64,000 bases of DNA, taken from Nitrosomonas sp. Nm34. Lineage in GTDB: Bacteria; Pseudomonadota; Gammaproteobacteria; Burkholderiales; Nitrosomonadaceae. The notes beneath the pieces are model-generated. The model saw only the letters and a program-made list of their open reading frames with translations, did no database searches and was not told where the DNA came from. This document shows, piece by piece, positions 57,477 through 64,000 of the stretch. The stretch is from assembly GCF_900113925.1 (NCBI RefSeq), contig NZ_FORD01000001.1, forward strand, positions 1-64,000, read 5' to 3'. Made by a program: the position numbers and the translations under genes. Each line of letters begins with the position of its first letter. Position 1 is the stretch's first letter.

Positions 57477-59129
57477 TCAGGTTCCTTTAGAGTTCCGATA
57501 GCGACGGATCAGTTGGTTGGTTGAACTGTCATGCCCGAGTGCAGGTTCTATCTTATTTTCCAGTTCCGGGATAATACGCTGAGCTAGTACCTTGCCCAAT
57601 TCCACTCCCCACTGATCGAATGAATTGATTCCCCAAATCGTGCCTTGAGTAAAGACTGAGTGTTCGTAGAGCGCGACAAGCTTGCCAAGCGCTTCCGGGG
57701 TAAGTCGCTCGGCAAGGATAGTGTTGGAGGGACGATTACCCTCGAAGATCCGGTGTGGCACAAGCCAATCAGGTGTACCTTCGGCCTTCACTTGTTCAAC
57801 AGTTTTGCCGAAAGCCAAGGCTTCTGCCTGGGCGAAGACATTCGACAGCAGTATATCGTGATGCCTTCCAAGCGGGTTAAGTGTTTCAATGAAAGCGATG
57901 AAATCACAAGGGATAAGGCTGGTTCCTTGATGAAGCAACTGGTAAAACGAATGCTGGCCGTTGGTCCCCGGCTCACCCCAATAGATTGGGCTCGTGTTAT
58001 AGCTAACACGGGATCCATTGAGCGTCATCTGCTTGCCGTTGCTTTCCATCGCCAATTGCTGCAGATAGGCAGGAAATCGCTTCAAGTACTGCTCATAGGG
58101 CAATACGGCAACAGCCTGGGTACCGAAGAAATCGGTGTACCACAATGTGAGTAAGCCCATCAGTACCGGCAGATTGCTTTCAAACGGGGCCGTTCGAAAA
58201 TGCTCGTCCATTTGATGAAAACCCCTGAGCATGATTCGAAAGTTAGCAGGTCCGATAGCCAACATCGTCGACAGACCGATAGCTGAAGTCATGGAATAAC
58301 GCCCTCCCACCCAATCCCAAAACTCGAACATCTGCGCCGTATCGATGCCGAATTTGGCCACTTCCTCAGCATTTGTTGAGACAGCAACAAAATGCTTGGC
58401 GATCGACTGAGTATCGCCACCGAATGCAGCGAGCAACCACTCCCGAGCCGTATGTGCGTTCGTCATCGTTTCTAACGTGGTAAATGTCTTGGAAGAAACA
58501 ATGAAAAGCGTTTCCGCTGGATCGAGATCGTGCACTGCTTCTGTAAAATCGGTGCTGTCGATATTCGATACGAAGCGAAATATCATCGCCCGGTCGCTGT
58601 AATACTTCAATGCCTCATAGGCCATCACGGGTCCTAAATCAGAACCACCGATGCCAATGTTGACAACGTTACGAATACGTTTGCCGGTATGTCCCTTCCA
58701 TTCACCGCTCCGCACGCGCTCAGAAAAATGGGCCATCTTGTCGAGTACGGCATGTACTTGTGGAACCACATTCACACCATCTACGATAATAGAAGCTTCC
58801 TTCGGAGCACGCAGCGCGACATGCAGCACTGCCCGATCCTCCGTGATGTTGATCTTCTCGCCGCTGAACATGGCCTCAATTCGCTGACGAAGTCCGCATT
58901 CTCTGGCTAATTGCAATAGCAACGTAAGCGTTTCATCGGTAACAAGATTCTTCGAATAATCCAGGTAGAGGCCCACCGCCTCAGCCGTCATGCGTTCACC
59001 ACGTTGAGGATCGTCTGCAAAGAGCGTTCGCAGCTGGAGGCGACGAACCTGTTCGTAATGAACTGTCAAGGCTTTCCATGCATTACGTTCGGTGAGGGGG
59101 AATATGTTTTCTGTCCTATTTGTCATCAT
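57477..59129 (-). CDS. Glucose-6-phosphate isomerase
   Basis: 550 aa from ATG 59129, which has AAAGGAAG 5-12 bases upstream; an upstream in-frame start is less likely. It interconverts glucose-6-phosphate and fructose-6-phosphate. Signatures are [19 protein letters not shown] (substrate binding), [30 protein letters not shown] and the PGI motif [14 protein letters not shown] near the C-terminus. It is downstream of pgm with a 118-bp gap, in the same direction. Confidence 0.95.
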   Translation of the reverse strand: MMTNRTENIFPLTERNAWKALTVHYEQVRRLQLRTLFADDPQRGERMTAEAVGLYLDYSKNLVTDETLTLLLQLARECGLRQRIEAMFSGEKINITEDRAVLHVALRAPKEASIIVDGVNVVPQVHAVLDKMAHFSERVRSGEWKGHTGKRIRNVVNIGIGGSDLGPVMAYEALKYYSDRAMIFRFVSNIDSTDFTEAVHDLDPAETLFIVSSKTFTTLETMTNAHTAREWLLAAFGGDTQSIAKHFVAVSTNAEEVAKFGIDTAQMFEFWDWVGGRYSMTSAIGLSTMLAIGPANFRIMLRGFHQMDEHFRTAPFESNLPVLMGLLTLWYTDFFGTQAVAVLPYEQYLKRFPAYLQQLAMESNGKQMTLNGSRVSYNTSPIYWGEPGTNGQHSFYQLLHQGTSLIPCDFIAFIETLNPLGRHHDILLSNVFAQAEALAFGKTVEQVKAEGTPDWLVPHRIFEGNRPSNTILAERLTPEALGKLVALYEHSVFTQGTIWGINSFDQWGVELGKVLAQRIIPELENKIEPALGHDSSTNQLIRRYRNSKGT

Positions 59130-59247
59130 GAGGCTTCCTTTAATTTGCCTTCTGAATAATAACGCCAATCAAAGTGATCGCGTTTATCCGCTCAGTCAGG
59201 ATCTTCTTCCAAGAATTTAGCCACCCAAACATCAAATCAAAAAATTT

Positions 59248-60891
59248 CTATGCAATACTGACTGCATCGCTCACGATTTTCTGAGCCTCTTGCAGGATTG
59301 TTCTTAAATGATTTTCGTCCTTAAAGCTTTCTGCATAGATTTTGTAAATATTCTCAGTACCGGAGGGACGAGCTGCAAACCAACCGTTGTCAGTCATCAC
59401 CTTGAGTCCACCGATAGGAGCATTGTTACCGGGTGCAGCAGTCAGCTTCGTTCTAATGAGATCACCCGCAAGCTTGGGCGCTGCAACCGCATCAGGTGAC
59501 AGTTTTGCCAGCTTTACCTTTTGTTCGGGCGTCGCAGGAGCGTCGATGCGCATGTAGTACAGTTTGCCGAATTCGGCCTGCAGCTCATCATAATGTTCGC
59601 CCGGGTCCTTGCTCGTGCGGGCAGTCATCTCAGCCGCCAGCAAATCCATGATCAGGCCATCCTTGTCCGTGGTCCATACTGTGCCATCATGCCGCAGAAA
59701 ACTCGCTCCGGCGCTTTCTTCACCTCCGAAACAGAGTGAGCCGTTGAGTAACCCGGGAACAAACCATTTAAAACCCACCGGCGTCTCATACAACTCATAA
59801 CCCAGCATATTAACCACTCGATCAATCATACTGCTGCTGACCAGTGTCTTGCCCACAGCCACCTGGTCAGACCATTTTCTATGCGTCAGTAAGTAACGAA
59901 TCGCTACCGCCTGGTAGTGGTTAGCATTTATCAATCCCACCGACGGAACCACTACACCATGCCGGTCAGCATCTGGGTCGTTGGCAAAGGCAATGCGATA
60001 TCGGTCTTTGAGATCCACGAGCCGTGCCATGGCGTATGAGCTGGAAGGATCCATCCGAATCTTGCCATCGTGATCGACCGTCATAAAAGAAAACGTGGGA
60101 TCAATCGTCGGATTGACCACATCAATGTCCAGGTGATAAACAGTATTGATGGGTTCCCAGTAAGGTTCAGCCGCACCACCGAGCGGATCGGCCGCCAACT
60201 TAAGGCCAGCAGCACGGATAGCATCCATATCGACCACATTGCGCAGATCGTTGACATACGGCATCACAAAGTCATCCTGATACGTTGTGCTCGCCTGCAT
60301 AGCGGATGCATAAGTTATCCGTTTGGCACTGACATTGCCTTGACGCAATAATGCATTCGCCCTCTGCTCGATCCATTTTGTCACCTCAACGTCAGCAGGT
60401 CCCCCGTTGGGTGGATTGTACTTGATACCGCCATCTTCTGGCGGATTGTGCGAGGGAGTAATCCCAATACCATCAGCGAAATGTTCTCTACGATCCCGGT
60501 TATAAACGAGAATTGCCCGTGAAATCACCGGAGTCGGGGTGACCCCATCGTTTTTCTGGATGATTGTCGTGACGCCGTTGGCTGCCAGTACCTCGAGCGC
60601 GGTACGCTGAGCCGGGCCCGACAAGGCATGCGTATCCTTCGCCATGTAGAGCGGGCCGTCGATACCTTGACCTTGCCGGTAATCACAAATAGCCTGCGTG
60701 ATCGCTAGAACGTGCGCTTCAGTAAATGATCCATGCAGTGACGAACCGCGATGTCCGCTTGTACCAAAATGGACTAACTGGGTGCTATCCACCAGATCAG
60801 GCCGGCGCTCATAATACTCACGCTCAAGTCTTGATAAATCGATGAGCATCTCTTTTGTAGCCGGCTTACCTGCAGCTGGTGAAATCGTCAT
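59248..60891 (-). CDS. Phosphoglucomutase (alpha-D-glucose phosphate-specific)
   Basis: 547 aa, interconverting glucose-1-phosphate and glucose-6-phosphate. Motifs are FGTSGHRGSS, the active-site phosphoserine loop TPSHNPPEDGGIKYNPP, metal-binding FANDPDADRHG and the phosphate-binding RPSGTENIYKIYAES. The start has GGAGA upstream. It is the likely first gene of pgm-pgi; a weak version of the shared palindrome promoter lies 40-80 bp upstream. Confidence 0.95.
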   Translation of the reverse strand: MTISPAAGKPATKEMLIDLSRLEREYYERRPDLVDSTQLVHFGTSGHRGSSLHGSFTEAHVLAITQAICDYRQGQGIDGPLYMAKDTHALSGPAQRTALEVLAANGVTTIIQKNDGVTPTPVISRAILVYNRDRREHFADGIGITPSHNPPEDGGIKYNPPNGGPADVEVTKWIEQRANALLRQGNVSAKRITYASAMQASTTYQDDFVMPYVNDLRNVVDMDAIRAAGLKLAADPLGGAAEPYWEPINTVYHLDIDVVNPTIDPTFSFMTVDHDGKIRMDPSSSYAMARLVDLKDRYRIAFANDPDADRHGVVVPSVGLINANHYQAVAIRYLLTHRKWSDQVAVGKTLVSSSMIDRVVNMLGYELYETPVGFKWFVPGLLNGSLCFGGEESAGASFLRHDGTVWTTDKDGLIMDLLAAEMTARTSKDPGEHYDELQAEFGKLYYMRIDAPATPEQKVKLAKLSPDAVAAPKLAGDLIRTKLTAAPGNNAPIGGLKVMTDNGWFAARPSGTENIYKIYAESFKDENHLRTILQEAQKIVSDAVSIA

Positions 60892-60931
60892 AACTCGTCT
60901 CCTTTGATCATGTTCTATCTAAAAGCTGTAT

Positions 60932-60968
60932 AAAATCATCTTTTGGATGCTGTACGCATATTGCGTTA
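60932..60968 (-). promoter_or_regulatory. Possible fifth palindromic promoter element upstream of pgm
   Basis: TAACGCAATATGCGTA in gene orientation (60953-60968), then 15 bp, then GATTTT followed by ATACAGC. The -10-like part and the spacing match site 1, but the palindrome is only partly similar (inverted repeat ACGCA/TGCGT). Low confidence. Confidence 0.3.
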
Positions 60969-61162
60969 TCGTATAGTAACTGGAAAATTCACAATATATA
61001 GAAAGATAAATAGCCTTTTTCTTTAAAAATTTAATCGATTGATATTAAAATTTATTGTCATAGGCATTAATAAACCAAAATTCCACAATTTATTTGGCAT
61101 AAAATGGGTAAGTATCCTCTCAATTCCATAATTTCTATCACTAATGTTATTAAACCTATCCT

Positions 61163-62623
61163 CTATGGGGACAATAAATTTCCTTCGAGCACCGGTTGCA
61201 CCCCCTTTAGCTGGGGTTTCGGCGAAAATTGCTCAGCCTCATCAACCCACCCCCCCCCCGTTGCCTTGTAAACGTTCACGAGCTCGTTGTAACGATCGGC
61301 CTTCGAGCGCACTGCAGCAAGCTCTACATCGAAAAGTAGATTCTCCGCATAAAGTACCTCAAGATAACTCGCATAACCATTATCGAACTTCTTTCGAGAA
61401 AGGCGAGCATATTCCTTAAGCGCCATGACACGTTTTGCCTGAGCCTCTGCTTCCTCCCGTTTCTTGACTGCACCAATGAGTGCATCATTCATCTCACGGA
61501 AAGCGTTGAGAATGGTCGCCTGATAAAAAGCGATCGCTTCGCGCTGAATCGCTTCGGCGGTTCTCACCTGTCCCGTGATGGCACCAAAAGTAAAAATCGG
61601 CCCTACAAGCCCGGCAGCGACTGTCCAGGTGCTGGCTGGTCCCGTGAGAAAATTACCGAATGCAGTGCTTACCGAGCCAAGCAGGCCCGTGAGTGTGATG
61701 GTCGGATAGTATAATGACCTGGCTACTCCTATATTGGCATTGGTGGCAACGAGATTTTGTTCCGCCTCCAGAATATCGGGCCGACGCTCGAGCAGCGTTG
61801 AAGGCAAATCAGGTGGAACTGTCGGAGCAATCAGTTCATCGATGGTACTGCCGCGCGGAATCGTTTCAGGGTTACGGCCAAGTAAAATTGAGATAAGATT
61901 CTCCTGCGCAACAATCTGTTGCTCGATACCCGGAATGGTGGCAAGTGCAAGCTGATATTGCGATTGTATCTGGGAGAGTTCCGTCTGTGACACAACCCCC
62001 CATTGATAACGGAGGTCAAAAATCCTCATCGTCTCCGCATAGTTCGCTGCGCTGGCGCGGGCAATCTCAAGCTGTCGGTCAAGCGCACGCAGGCCGATGT
62101 AACTTGCCGCCACACTGGTGACAACCGAAAGAATTACCCCCCTGCGACCCTGCTCGCTCGCGAATATTTGTGCCTGGGCCGCCTCACTCTGGCGCCGAAT
62201 ACGTCCGAACAGGTCGATCTGCCAGGACGCATTGAGTGCCCCGCGGTAAAGTGAAAAGTAAGGGTCGTGACCGGGTGGAAGAACGGCTAGTTTTTCCGTA
62301 GCACGGTTACGGCTTATACTCGCGCTATAGCCGATCTGCGGAAAGAACTGTGCGCGGGTAGCTTGCAGCGCGCCGATGAACTGATCCACCCGAGCTGCCG
62401 CCGCCTGGATATCGCGGTTTTCATTCAACGCCGTTTCGATCAGTGTATTAAGCGCTGGATCACCAAATTGGGTCCACCATCCGACATTCGTCACTTCCGC
62501 TGCTTGCGGATAATCAACCCGCCATTTCTCTGGCGTCTCAATTATTGGGCGCCGATAATCAGGTCCTACCGCACATGCGCTAAGAAGCGTGACCGCGAAC
62601 AAAGGAAGAATGATGTAGTTCAT
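61163..62623 (-). CDS. RND efflux outer-membrane lipoprotein (NodT/OprM family)
   Basis: 486 aa. The lipobox LLSAC (Cys17) is followed by AVGPDYRRP, the family N-terminus. It is a trimeric beta-barrel/alpha-barrel channel (family knowledge) with the paired OEP repeats (NENRDIQAAAARVDQF, TRAQFFPQIGYSASISRNR, LERRPDILEAEQNLVATNANIGVARSLYYPTITLTG). It forms the outer-membrane exit duct for the RND pump encoded just upstream, whose stop codon abuts this ATG. GGGAGG lies about 8 bases before the ATG. Confidence 0.93.
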   Translation of the reverse strand: MNYIILPLFAVTLLSACAVGPDYRRPIIETPEKWRVDYPQAAEVTNVGWWTQFGDPALNTLIETALNENRDIQAAAARVDQFIGALQATRAQFFPQIGYSASISRNRATEKLAVLPPGHDPYFSLYRGALNASWQIDLFGRIRRQSEAAQAQIFASEQGRRGVILSVVTSVAASYIGLRALDRQLEIARASAANYAETMRIFDLRYQWGVVSQTELSQIQSQYQLALATIPGIEQQIVAQENLISILLGRNPETIPRGSTIDELIAPTVPPDLPSTLLERRPDILEAEQNLVATNANIGVARSLYYPTITLTGLLGSVSTAFGNFLTGPASTWTVAAGLVGPIFTFGAITGQVRTAEAIQREAIAFYQATILNAFREMNDALIGAVKKREEAEAQAKRVMALKEYARLSRKKFDNGYASYLEVLYAENLLFDVELAAVRSKADRYNELVNVYKATGGGWVDEAEQFSPKPQLKGVQPVLEGNLLSP

Positions 62624-64000
62624 TTATTTATCCTCCCGTTTGACAGGCGGTTCATCTTCCGAAACATGAGCAGGAGTAGGGATTGGCTCAGGGACACGCT
62701 CATCCTTGTCATCTTGCATATCGCGGGTTTCTTGCCTATTGTGGACCTTTTTTTTGCTGGCAAACTTTGCGCTCATTGATTCCAGTAACCAGAAAAACAG
62801 CGGTACGAAGAAAATTGCAATCAATGTAGAAGCGAGCATTCCTCCAATCACCCCGGTGCCGATTGCACGCAGGCTGTTTGCGCCGGGTCCGGTGGCGATC
62901 GCAAGCGGCACACAACCGAGAATAAATGCAAAAGATGTCATGACAATCGCACGCAAGCGAAGCCCGGCGGCCTCAATAGCGGCCTCTCGTGCCGGCATAC
63001 CGTGCCGGACGCGTTCGATGGCAAACTCACAGATCAGAATCGCATTTTTTGCAGACAAGCCGACCAGCGTCACCAGACCAACCTGAAAATAAACGTCGTT
63101 CTCGAGTCCTAGCAACCAGGTCAGCAGCAGTGCGCCCAATACCGCGAAAGGAACTGTAAGCACCACTGCAACAGGAAGTGTCCACTTCTCAAACTGTGCG
63201 GCGAGAAGCAAAAACACCACGATGAGGCCAAAGATGAAAGCCGATGAAGAAGTACCACCCGCGCCTTTTTCTTCTAATGCTTGCCCTGCCCAGGAATAAG
63301 CAAAATCACCAGGCAATGTTTCGCGCGCCACTTCTTCCATCACCCGGATAGCATCTCCTGAGCTATAGCCTGGAGCCTGGCTGCCCGTAATCTTAACTGC
63401 CGGGAAAGCGTTGAAGCGCGTCACAAGCTTCGGTGAAACAATATAGCGCGTCGTAATCAGCGCCGACAGCGGGACGTTAGCACCACTGGATGAGCGCACG
63501 AACACTTTATTGAAATCCTCCGGGTTTGCCCGGTAGTTCGCGTCTGCCTGAATGATAACAAACCATACACGGCTGAACTGTGCGAACTGTCCAGCCACCT
63601 GGGAACCAAAGTAAGCCTGCATCGTGTTGAAGACATCGGCCACGTGCACACCCAGCACTTCGGCTTTATTGCGATCGAGATCGACGAAGAGCTGCTGGCT
63701 GTTCGCACTGAACGTTGTGTTCACTCCCTGCAATTCCTCGCGCTCACGCACTTTTGCAAGAAATGCTTTGAGGGCTGCATCCGTCGCGCGTGGATCACCT
63801 GATCCACGATTCTGAATGTAAAACTCGAAACCTCCAGTCGTACCCAGTCCGGGGATCGAGGGGGGATTAACAGCGAAGGCCTTACCGTCCTTGAGTGTCG
63901 CAAATTGCGCATTGAGTCGCTTCAGGGTATCGAACGACAGCAGACTTGGATCCTTGCGCTCTTCAAAAGGTTTCAACAGAGCAAACATGAGCGCAGCACT
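62624..64000 (-). CDS. RND multidrug efflux transporter (HAE1/AcrB family), C-terminal part
   Basis: Open at the window edge: codons reading SAAL precede the MFALLKPFEERKD segment in frame. About 458 residues, roughly the C-terminal 45% of a ~1050-aa pump, are visible. They comprise the second periplasmic loop (FSANSQQLFVDLDRNKAEVLGV) and the last membrane helices with VGLSAKNAILICEFAIE, which contains the proton-relay lysine (AcrB Lys940 equivalent). It ends with a hydrophilic tail (about 55 residues). The adaptor should lie beyond the window. Confidence 0.92.
   Translation of the reverse strand, partial: SAALMFALLKPFEERKDPSLLSFDTLKRLNAQFATLKDGKAFAVNPPSIPGLGTTGGFEFYIQNRGSGDPRATDAALKAFLAKVREREELQGVNTTFSANSQQLFVDLDRNKAEVLGVHVADVFNTMQAYFGSQVAGQFAQFSRVWFVIIQADANYRANPEDFNKVFVRSSSGANVPLSALITTRYIVSPKLVTRFNAFPAVKITGSQAPGYSSGDAIRVMEEVARETLPGDFAYSWAGQALEEKGAGGTSSSAFIFGLIVVFLLLAAQFEKWTLPVAVVLTVPFAVLGALLLTWLLGLENDVYFQVGLVTLVGLSAKNAILICEFAIERVRHGMPAREAAIEAAGLRLRAIVMTSFAFILGCVPLAIATGPGANSLRAIGTGVIGGMLASTLIAIFFVPLFFWLLESMSAKFASKKKVHNRQETRDMQDDKDERVPEPIPTPAHVSEDEPPVKREDK

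Overview
The window looks like part of a betaproteobacterial chromosome, most plausibly a Nitrosomonas-type ammonia oxidiser. The reasons are the lolB-ispE-tRNA-Gln-prs-rplY-pth-ychF order typical of Betaproteobacteria, the moderately AT-rich sequence, a type II secretion locus built with PilM/N/O-like parts, and the many small envelope lipoproteins. No ammonia-oxidation gene is in the window, so the genus is an inference.

Layout. 0-5.5 kb is a decay zone: the right end of an IS982-family element sits in a carboxylate-amine ligase gene, followed by a frameshifted M20 amidohydrolase, an intact AlgE-like porin, an IS5-family remnant and a DUF2490 gene with one nonsense codon. 5.5-16 kb is housekeeping on the minus strand (ychF, pth, rplY, prs, tRNA-Gln, ispE, lolB, minCDE) plus an Slp-type lipoprotein and a large TPR lipoprotein. 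16.4-26.1 kb is one minus-strand type II secretion operon (gspG-gspF-gspE, PilM/N/O/P-like genes, a secretin with a C-terminal cohesin-like domain, three further pseudopilins). 26.6-31.3 kb is a plus-strand run of small exported proteins, a DUF4105 protein, an alpha/beta-hydrolase lipoprotein and a Rap1a-like protein. 31.3-47 kb is mostly minus-strand accessory genes: lipoproteins, a SemiSWEET-like protein with a lipobox, a GH13/GH63/sulfotransferase operon, an outer-membrane channel, a DUF2092/SYLF cluster, a bestrophin-like membrane protein and proteins of unknown function. 47-57.5 kb holds a DUF3313 lipoprotein, two dead IS982 copies, a secreted trypsin-like protease, cstA-ybdD and a divergent Cache-domain sensor kinase with its response regulator. 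57.5-64 kb carries pgm-pgi and an RND efflux operon that runs off the window.

The most interesting signal is a shared promoter architecture in the accessory region. Four intergenic sites (29010, 38998, 43102 and 47019) carry a 16-bp palindrome of consensus TACGTRTTWRYACGTA. In every case it is followed after exactly 15 bp by a -10-like KATTYK element and points at the adjacent accessory operon. A fifth, degenerate site lies in front of pgm. This predicts an undescribed regulon joining the sulfotransferase-GH63-GH13 operon, the SYLF/DUF2092 operon, the coiled-coil gene and the hydrolase/Rap1a-like operon. Also notable are a pair of MITE-like inverted-repeat elements (16193 and 43275).
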